A stretch of DNA of 64,000 nucleotides from Sipunculus nudus (lineage: Eukaryota; Annelida; Sipuncula; Golfingiida; Sipunculidae). The stretch is from positions 25,657,479-25,721,478 of the forward strand of contig CM049321.1 in NCBI GenBank assembly GCA_026874595.1. Reading direction: 5' to 3'. The notes below the pieces were generated by a model, which was not told the origin of the DNA, searched no databases, and saw only the letters and a list, made by a program, of their open reading frames with translations. Shown piece after piece: positions 1 through 12,689 of the stretch. The position numbers and the translations under genes are program-made. Position 1 is the first letter of the stretch. Every line of letters begins with the position of its first letter.

Positions 1-1099
1 GCACGACAATATTCAGTGTGACCTAAGTTCTGCGTGAATCAGTAGACACTCATCACCGGATTATAAGACTGACAGCAATTGCAATTTCCATTCTAACGTC
101 CGTTACAGAGGTATCTACGTGGCCGTCCTCAGAGATTGACACTCTACGTTTAGTAATATCGTCTCCAGCCGTTTCAGACACAGAAAAAAAGAACCCGCCT
201 CTCGACCACTGACAACCATCAGACTACACCTATCTTGTCACGAGATCCTCTTCTCCATGGCCTATGTACGCCCGCTTTCGTTACAAATCCAGACCCTCTT
301 CTGACTAATCATCTCACTGAACTATGCGGTGTGTCATTAAATATTTGATTACTAAAATGGACATGCCTCCATAAAGCAAACTCTGACAAAAAGCAAATTA
401 ACCAGGCGCGCTTCCTTTGATGTCTACAATAAACAATATTGCTACAGGGACGGTCTAGACATAAACCGTTTCCAACGGATTAAAACTCTACTGAAATTAA
501 CATCAAATGAGGCACTTCTGTTGTTTAAACTAAGTTTTCACACCAACATCTAAACATACCATCGATATTAATGAACAATAAATTATAAAAACAATCATCT
601 GATTAAACTCCTTCCTTAAATATGCAATAAAATATCAAAGTTACAATCCTCTGGTGACATCAATAACATCTTCCAATTAAGCCTGCAGAGTGCACGTCCT
701 TGTTGCCGGCCGAAAACGAAAAAAACATACCGTCCGGCTGAAATTAGACCATACTATCTCGCGACTTTGAGTTCTGTGCTCTGTCCCTGAACCACAGAAC
801 CCGGTATTTGATTGAGAAATTATTTTATTTTTTTTTTGGTTTGACCCGAAATATGGCCTACTCTGTTAAGCATTTTCACTTTAATATATTGAATATCTAA
901 CCTTCATGAAAGTTGAAACACGTCAAAATCTAACACTATAAGTGTGATTTTAATATGTAACGAGGGACCCATGGGTCTTGACGCTCAGCCGCATTTCTCC
1001 ATAAGGATATGTTTATGAGTGTTTTTTTTAAATATATGGTTCCTATGATCATTTTGAAGCCAACTTGTCTACCTAAGCTAGATTAGTCATCCATAAACC

Positions 1100-1665
1100 A
1101 ACTAAACTAACTAAAAGATGAGCCTTGTGACCTTGTCCTTTGACCAAGTGACCCAAAATCAATAAGAACCTTCTCCTATTGGCAAGTGAGCCACATGTGG
1201 AAGACCAAAGGTTTGGGATGAAAAGTTTGGCTTAAAATGCATCCACAATCTTTTTAAAGAAGTCGGTCCTGTGACCTTGAACCCTGATCTCATGACCCAA
1301 AAATCTTACATTAGTTGTGGTCAAGTTTGAAACCAATATTTTAATCCAAATTTGAGTTCTGATCGGGAAATTAATATGTGGACTGATGGCCCACGTGACC
1401 TTGGCCTTTGACCTTATGACCTCAGAATCCATAAGTTTCTTTCAATATTGGCAAGTGAGCAATATCTGAAGGACTGAAGGTTTTGGATTAAAAGTTTAGC
1501 TTAAAATATATCTACAATGGTTTTACAGATTTGAGTCCTGCGGCCTTGGCCTTTGACCTCATGACGCCAGGGGTTCTTACATTATTGGTGGATCATATAT
1601 AAGTCAAGTTTGAAACCAATATGTCAATCAAAACTGGAATTATCATTAGGGAAACACATTTGACG
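1100..1665. repeat. TGACCT/TTTGACC-rich dispersed repeat segment
   Basis: This stretch has repeated TGACCT-type hexamers in pairs, such as 'TGACCTTGGCCTTTGACCT' near 1,399. It alternates with phrases like 'ggcaagtgagc' and 'aagtttgaaaccaatat' that recur at about 140-bp spacing, so it looks like a decayed internal tandem repeat. The same segment is in U3 (about 15,770 to 16,320) and, shortened, in U4 (from 24,848) and U5 (from 33,805). Similar motifs recur near 44,969 and 50,167 in otherwise unrelated DNA. It appears to be repeat-derived and non-coding. Confidence 0.6.
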
Positions 1666-1990
1666 GATATAAAGACGAACAGACGTCTGAAGACAGAAGG
1701 ATGGACAAGGTGATTAATATAGTGTATCTAATTATTCAAGCGGGGACATAATAAACATAAGGTTTCGGGAAACAGATGAAACTATAGCTGCGAATCTGAT
1801 AGTACCAATGCAATTTGGTAACTCAGAATAAAGAAAAAAAATGCATAAAATATAGAAACAATACAGGTGGCGCCTCCCTGTTAACTAACGGACAGACAGA
1901 CGGACGACCGACAGAGAGTGACCACTATATCTCAAATGACTTTCAGTGGTTGAGCTAAAATTCAGACACAAATATATGTGGAAATATTAC

Positions 1991-2312
1991 CTTTTTCATC
2001 GGCGACAGTGTCCCGGAAGTAGGAACTCGGACGATCAGAAAACAAATGCCCTCGTCTTCCAAATGTTTCTGTGATCACATTAAGTCCATTTAATACAACG
2101 ACCAAGCTCTCTCCGAAGTAAACTGATGACACCTCCCCGTACGAGTCCTTCAGTTCCGTCAGACGTTTACGAATATCTCCCGTGAGAAAGGGAAAGGAAC
2201 CAATCACAGGCAATAGAGGTAACCCCGGAGGGAGATTCCGGGGGCGGCTGAAGTACCACCAATTGGTCAGCAGTAGAACTGCTTAGGCCAAAACGCTCCA
2301 CACCGGCAACAT
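1991..2312 (-). pseudogene. Cytochrome P450 (CYP2-clan) first exon, copy 1, with premature stop
   Basis: This minus-strand exon would start at the ATG ending at 2,312 (MLPVWSVLA...) and stop at an AAG|GTAATA donor at 1,991/1,990, giving 107 codons plus one base (phase 1). It encodes an N-terminal membrane anchor, the CYP proline hinge (NLPPGLPLLPVIGSFP) and the first part of the P450 fold, with 'YGEVSSVYFG' and 'SDRPSSYF' typical of CYP2-clan enzymes. A TAA replaces the Leu codon after MLPVWSVLA, so the anchor is interrupted about nine residues in. A Lys-to-Glu change lies next to the donor. No exon 2, heme-binding Cys loop or other P450 exon is visible to its left within the window. The family assignment is firm from motifs; the pseudogene call rests on the stop codon. 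Confidence 0.8.
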
Positions 2313-3078
2313 CTTGATTTAAAAATTATCAGTTGTGTGCCGAGATACACTGTGTTTTTGCGCAGTAAAAAGTGTGAATCCGATGTTTATACATGGATGA
2401 TTTTAGTGACAAAGAAAGGATTTGGGTTACTGCGCCTGTGATTCATACTGAATGAATGAATTTATGAATGCTTTTGATTTCAGACACATACATTCGTTTA
2501 TATATTGATGATTATTATGAAAATATTACAGGAAATAATAGTGCAATAGTCTAGAGACTTGCATGTAAATGAAGGTGACTATAACATGTTCATTAATTTG
2601 TGGCAATAGAAGTAAATCTATAGCAATCAGAATGTAGAAGACAAATACAGTATATACAGACATGATTTAATCAATATCACAAAATAACTCATGGTATAGA
2701 CATACAAATTGTCATTATTATTTATGCGTGTTATCAGCGAATGTCGTGCTTTTCGTAACAGGCCCTTAAAGGAAGTGGCTCTCCTGGTTACAAAAATTTC
2801 GGATGCACTACACCCTTTAGGCAGAAACAATAAACTCCTAAAGGCATCATCGTATGCTGTTGTAATTTTTAGGGTCAGTATACACATACCGCACATTCAA
2901 TAATAAGAGACGTGGGCGAAGAATCACTTGCATGCTTTGCAAAGAGCAACTAAAAAACTTAGCCCGGGGATCTCTGACTCCATGTTGTGAAAATTCATTC
3001 AATTCGTGTCTATGAAAAAAAATAAAGCCGGTGATATACTACCAGGTTTAAACAATTAACCTGACTGGAGTTTATTCC

Positions 3079-3116
3079 GGGGGTGGGGGGGGGGGGGGGT
3101 GGGGTGGGGGGTGGGG
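3079..3116 (+). repeat. G-rich homopolymer tract
   Basis: Almost uninterrupted run of G with a few T. The matching place in U2 to U5 holds shorter G runs (around 9,008, 17,732, 26,668 and 35,611). It may form G-quadruplexes, and its length may be unreliable in the assembly. Confidence 0.8.
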
Positions 3117-4162
3117 TGTTATAAATAACCAAGACCGCTTCATATGCACCAGTTCTCATAACGCGGATCTAGAAGAGAGGGGTTGAAAAGCCGATAGTAG
3201 CTGACCCCCGGGCTAAGTTTTTTTTGTTGCTCATTGCATAGCGTGCGAGTGATTCTTTCGCCCACGTGTCATTATTGAATGTGCGGTATTCAATAAATAC
3301 ATGTAAAAGGCCCCTACAATCGCTTGTTCACCCGGCGCTGTACTCCAGCGGTCTTGACCAAGATTGCCTAGGCAACCGCTGTATACAATCATGGCGGACA
3401 CATGGACCAGTACGTCACCCAAGAATGACGCCTATTCACCAAACAGGGCACGAGGTATTGAGTTTGCCTTGCAGTGGCTCACTCCTAATTATATAACTTT
3501 GGTAAGGACTTGACGCTATCCGACCCTGCGCTTCATATGATCAAGCTGAACTTTTGTATAGTAATGATATTTAGTATTTTGATCACTGCGTGTACAGGTA
3601 CTTAATGTCTGCGGGCTATAAAGCAGGATTCCCATGTTGTCCTGAAAAGAAGACAGAGACGTGGGTAGGACCAGTTGTGGTTCACTTGTCACATGAGTAG
3701 ACATGACGCGTGCGATCTTTCAATCTAGTCCAGTGTGTCCTTAAAATAGTAATTTTCCGATGAACCTTGCATGCGTATCCTAACCACGTGACTTCTGGTG
3801 ACGTCACAAGTTACAGCTGAAACCTGATAATCATGACAGGTGCCAATCCTTGTGCAAAGTGAAACATTTACACCGATAAAGGATTCCGGAAGGAAATATG
3901 GTTCTAGACTGAACTATGTGTGTTCTTAAAAAATAAGATTAAGGAATCATTTTTTCTTAAATTGCATAACATGTAAGGAATCTTTTTTTTTCACCATGAA
4001 ATCCCATATTTCCGGTTCTTTCAATTCGTGGTAAAGATCTAGGGATAACAAAAACAAAATATATTTATTGATTGAGTACCAAATGTAGAATATCCAAAAC
4101 ATCAACTATTAGTCACACCGGGTCAGTTCGAAGTTTTGAAACCAATCACCATTTGCTCTCTT

Positions 4163-4314
4163 CCCCCCCCCCCCCCCCCCCCTTCCGGATATCCTTACGC
4201 CGAGGGTCTCTCATTGGCCATCAGTTTTTCAATCTCTTTTATTTCCAAAACATGGAAGACAATGTTTTGAAAAAAAATCATGGCAGTTATCAGAAGCGAA
4301 TCGGGGGGGGGGGG
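4163..4314. repeat. Poly-C tract and poly-G tract bracketing a conserved 120-bp segment
   Basis: A run of 20 C (4,163 to 4,182) is followed by about 120 bp of ordinary sequence and a run of 12 G (4,303 to 4,314), then a 'GGTCCGGACC' palindrome. The same arrangement recurs in U3 (C from 18,795, G from 18,930) and U5 (C from 36,744, G from about 36,885). U2 and U4 have mixed CT/C and shorter G runs. The two tracts are complementary and could pair into a stem. Confidence 0.75.
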
Positions 4315-4839
4315 AATCAGGGGGGTCCGGACCCCATCAGCCGCCCCATCATTTTGTTAGGGGTTTCAGATCTATTTTTGCGGCCTGGGCCCAATATTTC
4401 GGTCCTGGGGACATTGTTTAGCTTTAGTCGTCAGTCCTCCTTGGTTGGACCCCTCTGTTTTATGACATAAAAACAGATTTGGGAATAAAATGTATAATCA
4501 ACTATAAACAACAAAAGTGGAAAGGACAAAAGTAACATGCGATGGTAAATTCGTCCGGGCTAATTGATTATTATTTTAAAGCTGTTTTTAAGATATCATC
4601 TTCATACAAATTAAACCTGAAGTTACTTTTGTTCTTTTTTAAACATTAGAACATTAAAACTAAGTAGGACTTTTCCTTATTATTGTCTGTTTCAGAAGAA
4701 GCCCATTGAAATATTAAGGTTATTCTCTTGAACTTGTTGACTCCGCAAGATACATGGGTACGCGTTCATTCCCGTTCGGGAGTCTTTGCGTGTTTGTGTA
4801 TGTGTGTTTGTTTACAACATTACCCACGTTATCATGAAA

Positions 4840-5110
4840 GGAATCTAATGAAGTTTTCAGGGAATTCAGGAAATGGGCAAGGAAAAAATCAATTTTTGTG
4901 GGCATCCAGCATCTTCACCGGATTCTGGAGCGTCATCAAGGGATATTCACGAATGTACCTGTCACTTATGCAGGAATGAAATTGGGAATATGGACCAGAA
5001 CTTAAATGAATGCAGAAAAGGACTAGCCTCATCAGTGTTCCCCGGCACCTGTTCAGGTCACGGTCGAACGCCAAGCATCTCGGACTGTAGCCATGATAAT
5101 ATGACACTCA
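4840..5110 (+). other. Unidentified segment with open frame kept in four units (U1 copy)
   Basis: A frame starting at ATG 4,873 reads 'CHLCRNEIGNMDQNLNECRKG'-like sequence. Related frames are open at 19,499 (U3), 28,452 (U4) and 37,477 (U5). A 'tttcag' precedes it, so it could be an exon. Between units many differences change amino acids, the C-terminal frame shifts between U1 and the others, and no known domain is recognised. I treat it as undecided, more likely non-coding. Confidence 0.2.
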
Positions 5111-5539
5111 GGCCTTCTAAAATAACTGATAGGGGCATGTGAGTCATGATGCAAGTCATATTAGAACACCCATTATTAAAGTCGGATAACAATATTTGCT
5201 ATGTGGTAGGATTCTACATCAAAGGCTTATATTGTCGTGTTATATTTGCTATATGATTAAAAAAACGTTGTTTCATTAAACATTAATCACATTACCGACC
5301 TTCTTTCTTTCCCGTGGCACTGATTCACACAAAGCTGTCAAGCAATAATGACGGACGCAGAGAAAAAAAGTAGAACCAGCCTCGATATTAATAAATGCTG
5401 CATAAATAAACGTAAAACAACAGTGAATGTAATATTTATTATTTTTCCCAAAAGAATAACGTCACTTTATGTTTTTCTTCGGAAACTGACAGTTCAACAA
5501 GCAGATGAAAATGAAAAAAAGTACTGTTAAAAAATGGCG

Positions 5540-5955
5540 TGCACATCTTCATGTACTGGATTGATGCTTGTACTGCCACCCAAACGTCTTCAGATAATTA
5601 GAACATGACGTTTGAGTGACAGCCTGCCTCTTCTCGGACAGACCATATGTCCAGTTTGTTTTCAAATCGTTTTTGAAACTTGTGCTCTGATGGCAGAGGA
5701 ATGTATCCACTGGGATGTAAATTTCTGGTTTCATACGTTTTGCGACAGGGTCGAAGAAACATGGCTTCTCTTGCAACCAAAGACTCTCTTTGCACCATGT
5801 GCTGTACACGCATATGGCCCAGTCCTTGGCCAAATCACCTGTATAACGAAATGCCGTCTTTGTCCCAAAGTAACGCCATATAGCCTTCCCTCGAACTTTC
5901 GGTTCGACACTGAGGTGGGCACAGTTATAAAGCAAAGGATCATTATGTGTTAGAA
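5540..5955. other. Conserved unit segment with open frames on both strands, identity unknown
   Basis: This roughly 400-bp segment recurs at about 20,160 (U3), 29,110 (U4) and 38,115 (U5). Only its last part (from about 10,390) remains in U2. Long frames exist on both strands and at least one is disrupted in every copy, so coding direction cannot be decided. No family is recognised. It may be part of a decayed mobile element. Confidence 0.3.
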
Positions 5956-6719
5956 GGGCGGCGAGATATTTAGATTTAATTATTTGTTACGTTGCCAACA
6001 AAGAAATTTTATAGTTTTTTATGTTTAAAGTAATACGTGTAGCCGAACAATTTGTACCAACACGACTATATAACTGGATACATACGCTATCCATGTATGA
6101 AGTTAATCTGGAATACCACAGAGTCGTCTGTTTTGAGTACTGTATTTTAGCCCTATCGGGCCTTTTGTATTAAATGTTTTCTACTTAAATTCATCTATTA
6201 AAAATCATTCCATGTATCGATGATGTTAGTCAGTGTCAGCTGTTATGCAATGAGTTGGTCAGAGAACCGTAAAATAGTTATATGAGTTGTCGTGAGGTGG
6301 CAGTACCTGTTCCTAGCGTTGGGCCACACAAGAAAAAATTTGATCTCTCCGTCTGGCGGGGGGGGGTCATAAGGACTTCGTAAAGACTTACCCGCTGCAT
6401 CGACAGGGCCAGTCTGACTGTGTGACTGAGCTTTTCTTGTAAGTACCAGACCGTTGGGCATCTCTTAACGTTGTGAGAACGACCTGCTGACTACCACTTT
6501 CATGAAATTAACTACATATATCTCCCTACCCCAGCACTTTGATTGGTCCAGTGGATTCAGTTGATAAGACAATGAAATTACTCCCACTGAGAGAGCCATC
6601 AAACTTGCTCTAGCTGTATCGCAACGCTTAGGACAGGTATTGCCTGAATAATTGAAATACTTATCCTAATATGCTAAATAATTAGGAAACAAGTAACGTA
6701 TTACTGTTGGACTTCCGGT

Positions 6720-7265
6720 TCAGTATGGCCGACTGATTAGACATGCCAGTGACCGCTCTTTAAAAAAACCATGACAGACGAACGGAGTGTAAAGATTAGG
6801 TCCATGAGTAAAGCAGACTTATTGGTCTGTGAGGAAACAAATACGGAAATATGCCTAGAAAGGGCGAGAAAAAAGTCAGGAGGATCCATACAGAAACAAG
6901 CGCAAGAACAGGACTCGTCACAGGCAAGTGACATTATCACCATTGTTGACAACAAATGTTCCGCACTAGAAAAAGTATTTTGAGATGCCCTGAATGATTT
7001 CAAAGAATAACTGAAAAAAGATATTGAAAATTAACAAAAGCTGACATCAACTATTCAGAACTAGAGGTGGAGTTGACTCCGTTAAGCAAAGCTTTGAACT
7101 TTTTCAGGGCAACGTTGATACGGCCACAGCAAAATTGGGAGGCATTGAGTCGGACAACAAAGCTCCCAGAACTGAAAAAGAAAGCTTGAAAGTAGAAAAC
7201 TAAGAGAAAGATACACAGCTACCAATAATGAAGGAGAAAGTATTAGACACAGAGAGAATATAATT
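6720..7265 (+). pseudogene. Relic of a possible LINE ORF1-like protein (U1 copy)
   Basis: An ATG at 6,771 opens a 70-codon frame (MTDERSVKIRSMSK...) ending in a stop. With frame changes, Glu/Lys/Asn/Ser-rich coiled-coil-like coding continues to about 7,265. The homologous stretch in U5 (39,248 onward) is longer and reads better as 'NVDATTANLGSIESQNNALR'. Charged N-terminus, predicted coiled coil and absence of introns suit the nucleic-acid-binding first protein of L1-type elements, but no diagnostic RNA-binding motif is certain. Stops and frameshifts make it non-functional. Confidence 0.4.
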
Positions 7266-7447
7266 TAATATTTATTGAGATACCATAGAAGAAACGAGAG
7301 GACTGCAGGAAACTGGTTTGAATATATGCTATTTTATAATAAACTCGGGAATGAAATAAATGTCTATAATCCAAAACTATTTATGTATTTCATTTCAATT
7401 AAAATATAATTCTCAGTTTATGGAGGGGGGATGATTACATTGAACAA

Positions 7448-7474
7448 CCCCCCCATGCAAAAAAAAGGGGGGGA

Positions 7475-7516
<42 letters not shown>

Positions 7517-7555
7517 CCCTTTCTCCCTTTTATTGATCCCCCCCCCCCATCTACA
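7448..7555. repeat. C7...G7 inverted tracts, AT microsatellite and C-run at the U1/U2 junction
   Basis: A C7 run is followed by ATGCAAAAAAAA and a G7 run, then (AT)n from 7,481 to 7,513 and another C-run near 7,542. This low-complexity patch sits where U1 similarity ends and U2 similarity resumes at about 7,585, so it marks a rearrangement breakpoint. Confidence 0.75.
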
Positions 7556-7923
7556 GAGTAACCATTTCGGTTTGGGTTTATGACCACATTTGACTGATGT
7601 AAAGACGAACAGACGTCTGAAGACAGAAGGACGGACAAGATGTTTAATATAGGGCATCTACTTATTCAAACGGGGACATAATAAACATAAGGTTTCAGGA
7701 AACAGATGAAACCATAGCTGCGAATCAGAGAGTATACCAATGCATTTTGGTAACTTAGAATAAAGAAACAAAATGCATAAAAAATAGAAAAAATACAGAT
7801 GGCGCCTCCCTGTTAACGAACGGAAAGACAGACGGACGACCGACAAAGAGTGACCACTATATCTCAAATGACTATCAGTAGTTGAGCTAAAATTCAGATC
7901 ACAAATATATGTGGAAATATTAC

Positions 7924-8245
7924 CTTTTTTATCGGCGACAGTATCCCGGAAGTAGGAACTCGGACGATCGGAAAACAAATGCCCTCGTCTTTCAAATGTT
8001 TCTGTGATCACATTAAGTCCATTTAATACAACGACCAAACTCTCTCCAAAGTAAACTGATGACACCTCCCCGTACGAGTCCTTCAGTTCCGTCAGACGTT
8101 TACGAATATCTCCCATGAGAAAGGGAAAGGAACCGATTACAGGCAATAGAGGTAACCCCGGAGGGAGATTCCGGGGTCGGCTGAAGTACTACCAAGTGGT
8201 CAGCAGTAGAACTGCTAAGGCCAAAACGCTCCACACCGGCAACAT
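7924..8245 (-). pseudogene. Cytochrome P450 (CYP2-clan) first exon, copy 2, with premature stop
   Basis: Same 322-bp exon as the other copies: ATG ending at 8,245, donor AAG|GTAATA at 7,924, phase 1. The anchor reads MLPVWSVLALAVLLLTTW and then hits TAG where the other copies have a second Trp codon, just before YFSRPRN. This stop differs from that of copies 1 and 3. Other changes are conservative (FLMGD for FLTGD, FERRG for FGRRG). The hinge and YGEVSSVYFG region are intact downstream of the stop. No exon 2 is visible between this copy and copy 1. Confidence 0.8.
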
Positions 8246-11200
8246 CTTGATTAAAAAATATGAGTTGTGTTCCGAGATACACTGTGTTTTTGCGCAGATA
8301 AAAGTGTGAATCCGATGTTTATACATGAATGATTTTAGTGACAAAGAAAGGATTTGGGTTACTGCGCATGTGATTCATACTAAATGAATGAATGTATGAA
8401 TGCTTTTGATTTCAGACACATACATTGGTCTATATATTGATGATTATTATGAAAATATTACAGGAAATAATAGTGCAATAGTCTAGAGACTTGCATGTAA
8501 ATGAAGGTGACTATAACATGTTCATAAATTTGTGGCAATAGAAGTAAATCTATAGCAATCAGAATGTAGAAGACAAATACAGTATATACAGGCATGATTT
8601 AATCAATATCACAAAATAACTCATGGTATAGACATACAAATTGTCAACATTATTTATGCGTGTTATCAGCGAATGTCGTGCTTTTCGTAACAGGCCCTTA
8701 AAGGAAACGGCTCTCCTGGTTACAAAAATTTCGGATGCACTACACCCTTTAGGCAGAAACAATAAACTCCTAAAGGCATCATCGTATGCTATTGTTACTT
8801 TTAGGGTCAGTATACACATACCGCACATTCAATAATGAGACGTGGGCGAAGAATCACTTGCACGCTTTGCAAAGAGCAACTAAAAAACTTAGCCCGGGGA
8901 TCTCTGACTTCATGTTGTGAAAATTCAACCAATTCGTGTCTATGAAAAATAATAAAGCCGGTGATATATTACCAGGTTTAAACAATTAACCTGACTTTTT
9001 TTTTTCTGTGGGGGGGGGGCGTGTTATAAATAACCAAGACCGCTTAATATGCACCAGTTCTCATTACGCGGATCTAGAAGAGGGGGGAGTTTTTTTTATT
9101 ATTATTTTTGTTGCTCCTTGCATAGCGTGCGAGTGATTCTTTCGCCGAAGTGTCATTATTGAATGAGCGGTATTCAATAAATACAGGTAAAAGGCCCCTA
9201 CAATTGCGCAATTGTTCACCCGGCGCTGTACTCCAGCGGTCTTGACCAAGATTGCCTGGGCAACCGCTGTATACAATTATGGCGGATCACATGGACCAGT
9301 ACGTCACCCAAGAATGACGCCTATTCACCAAACACGTGCTTTAACCAGGGCACGTGGTATTGAGTTTGCCTCGCAGTGGCTCACTCCTAATTATATAACT
9401 TTGGTAAGGACTTGACGCTATCCGACCCTGCGCTTCATATGATCAAGCTGAACTTTTGTATAGTAATGATATCTAGTATTTTGATCACTGCGTGTACAGG
9501 TACTTAATGTCTGCGGGCTATAAAGCAGGATTCCAATGTTGTCCTGAAAAGAAGACAGAGACGTGGGTAGGACCAGTTGTGGTTCACTTGTCACATGAGT
9601 AGACATGACACCATTTTTTCATGCATGCGATACATTAATCTTGTCAAATGTGTCCGTTAAGCAGTATTTTTCCGATGAACCTTGCATGCGTATCCTAACC
9701 ACGTGACATCTGTTGACGTCACAGGTTCGAGCTGAAACCTGATAATCATGACACGTGCCAATCCTTGTGCAAAGTGAAACATTTACACCGATAAAGGATT
9801 CCGGAAGGAAACATGGTTCTAGATTGAACTATGTGCGTTCTTAAAATAAAATTAAGGAATCACCTTTTCTTAAATTGCATAATATGTAAGGAATCTGTTT
9901 TTTGTTTTGTTTTTAGCATGAAATCCAATATTTCTGGTTCATTCAATCCGTTGTAAACATCCAGGGATAACAAAAACAAAATATTTATTGATTGAGTACC
10001 AAATCTAGAATATCCAAAACACCAACTGTTAGTCACTCCGGGTGAGTTCGCAGTGTTGAAACCAAATCATCATTCTCTCCCTCCCTCCCCCTTCCGGATC
10101 TCCTTACGCCGAGGGTTTCCCATTAACCATCAGTTTCTCAATCTCTTTTATTTCCAACACATGGAACACAATGTTATGAAAAACAATCAAGACAGTTATC
10201 AGAAGCGGATCGAGGGAGGGGGGATCAATGGGGTCCGGACCCCTGCCCCCCTTTCAGCCGCCGCATCATTTCTTAGGGGTTTCAGACCTATTTATGCGGC
10301 CTGGGCCCAATGTCCTGGGGACATTTTTAAGCTTTAGACATCAGTCATCCTAGGTTTGACCCTTCCGTTTTATGACGTGAAATAGGTTTTTGCACCATGT
10401 ACTGTACACGCATATGGCCCAGACCTAGGCCAAATCACCTGTATAACGAAGTGCCGACTCTGACCAAAAGCAGGCATACTGGTAACGCCTTATTTAGCCT
10501 TCCCTGACACCTTCAGTTCGTTGCTGCAGTGAGTACAGTTTTAAAGCCGAGGACAGTTATGTCTTAGAAGTGCGGCGAGATATTTAGATTTAATTATTTG
10601 TTACTTTGCCTATAAAAAAGACTTGTATAACTTTTTTTTATTTTTAAAGTAATATGTGTAGCCGCAACAAATTGTACCAACACGACTATGAATGGAATGC
10701 GGGTACATACGCCATCCATGTATGAAGTTAAACTGGTGGACCACAGAGTCGTCTATTTTGAGTATTGTGTTTTAGCCCTTTCGGTTTTTTTTTTTTGTAT
10801 TTATGTTTGCTACTTAAATGCGTAAAATAATCATTCCATGTACCGATGGCGTTACTCATTGTCAGCTCTTATGTAAAGAATGGGCTAGAAAGCCGCAAAT
10901 TAGTTATATGTGTTGCCGGAAGGTGGCAGTACCTGTAATAAGCGGTGGGCCAGACAAGAGCAAGTTTGATGGCTCTCAAAGCGCGGGAGGAGGGGGGGTC
11001 ATAAAGAATTAACCGTTGCATCGACCTGGCCGGTCTTGCTGTGTGACTGAGCTTTTCTTGCCAGTAGCAGACCGCTGGACATCTGTCAACGTTGTGAGAA
11101 CGACTTGCTGATAACAAGTTTCATGAAATATACTAGATATATCTCCCTACCCCAGCACTTAGATTGGCCCAGTGGGTTCAGCTGATAAAACATTAAAATT

Positions 11201-12689
11201 AATCCCACTGAGAGGGCCAACATATTTGTATTCGCTGTTTCGGAACGCTTAGGACAGGCTTGCCTGAAATATTGAAATATTTAAAAATCCTAACATGCTC
11301 AATATCTAGGAAACTATTAACGTATTATAGTTTATTTTAACAGTGCACGATGTTGGGCGTCCGACTAAAAAAATTTAGACAATAAAGCATATTATAAAGC
11401 ATATTATTCTATCTTTCCCAGATTCAACAATCTTTTTTTTTTTCAATTTTCAACTTTTTGCAATGCATTTTTGCATTATTCATAAGAAAACAGTAAGCCA
11501 TCACAATAAATTCCTGATGCTAAACCTGCGTAAAAAATGGAATTATTTGTGTTTTCTATTGTATCCATTCCAAAGAGACGTCGATTTTTAATGTCATTTT
11601 TTTACGATCTAGGTCCTTTAATGAAGCATGGGTTTCTTTTGTTTCTTACACTGAAATTGTTTAAAAATAAGACATGCCTATAACTTATTTAAAAAAAATT
11701 ATTTGAGAAGTACTAATTAAATATTAATTGAGTCTTAAATGTAGAACTAATTACGCTAAGCACACGTCTATGTTAAAGAACATACTAAAGCCCAAGTTTT
11801 ATGTTAAATGACATAGGCGTTATTCCAGTCTATTTATGAATTAAAATATCAGTTATGCATTTCTGAGAAGCCTTCAAAACAAGTCTTACATATGCTGGTC
11901 CGATCCACTGGATCGACCAAAAGCATCTATCAGTTTAAATAATTGTACAAGCAGTACATGGCGAGGCATTTTTCCTCTGTCATTATTTATCTGTGTAGTT
12001 GTTATTTATAATGTTGTCGTAATTTCTGATATGATTATCGCAAATCACAATCTTAAATATTTAAGTTAATTTTTGATGAGGCTTCGTATTCAATTTTATT
12101 CAGTCAATGTTCGTGTGTATAGTTCTATGAATTCATTTGTATATTATTGTGTATATATTATCATGTATATGAAAACTGTCGAATGGGAATAATATGAGCA
12201 AGCCAGTTAAAGACATTCTAAAGACAAACTCATTTTCCCACGTGTAGGGAATTTTGTAGAGAATACAATGAGTACTCCTTCCATTCCTGAACACTTAATA
12301 ATGTCATGTCATTCCTGAGATTGAAAATCTTTGTATGAATTTAGAAAATACATGTTTCATTTTTTCACTCGACGAATAATTTATTACAACATGCAATATT
12401 TTTTTAAAGGTGTTCATATCATTACCCGGTTGAGATTTTAGTTGATCTGTATAACCATATCGTGAATACGACCACTTTGACAGGCCCCGCGAGTTGACGT
12501 GTTATCGGGATTTTACTGTAGTGAGTAATACATCTCTTATGAAACTGCACGAGGTTGTACATTTTATCTAGTTCTATATGAGCTCAGTTCAGTTCACATT
12601 GACACCGTTATATACAAACAGGACCACCAGCATATATCAACATGACCACCAATAAATATCAAACATGACTACTGCTGTGATATGTTTTA

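Larger units (their letters stand above)
1..7330. repeat. Tandem segmental duplication, unit U1 (left end cut by window)
   Basis: The first bases match those following 14,681, so the window opens inside a repeat unit. U1 carries P450 exon copy 1 (minus strand), the TGACCT-rich segment, the paired poly-C/poly-G tracts, and a retrotransposon-ORF1-like relic at its right end. It is closest to U3 over the first roughly 5 kb: same P450 stop codon and same small reading frames at matching places. Outside the P450 exon I see no supportable host gene. Short open frames occur on both strands but change freely between units. Confidence 0.85.

Noticed and set aside
3516-3704. 62-codon frame MSTHVTSEPQLVLPTS recurring in all five units
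   Set aside because: It is present only because the units are duplicated. It has no domain or plausible gene context, and U5 changes are not protein-conserving.
7418-7657. Open frames rich in Ile/Tyr over the U1/U2 junction
   Set aside because: They translate an AT microsatellite and poly-C/poly-G.
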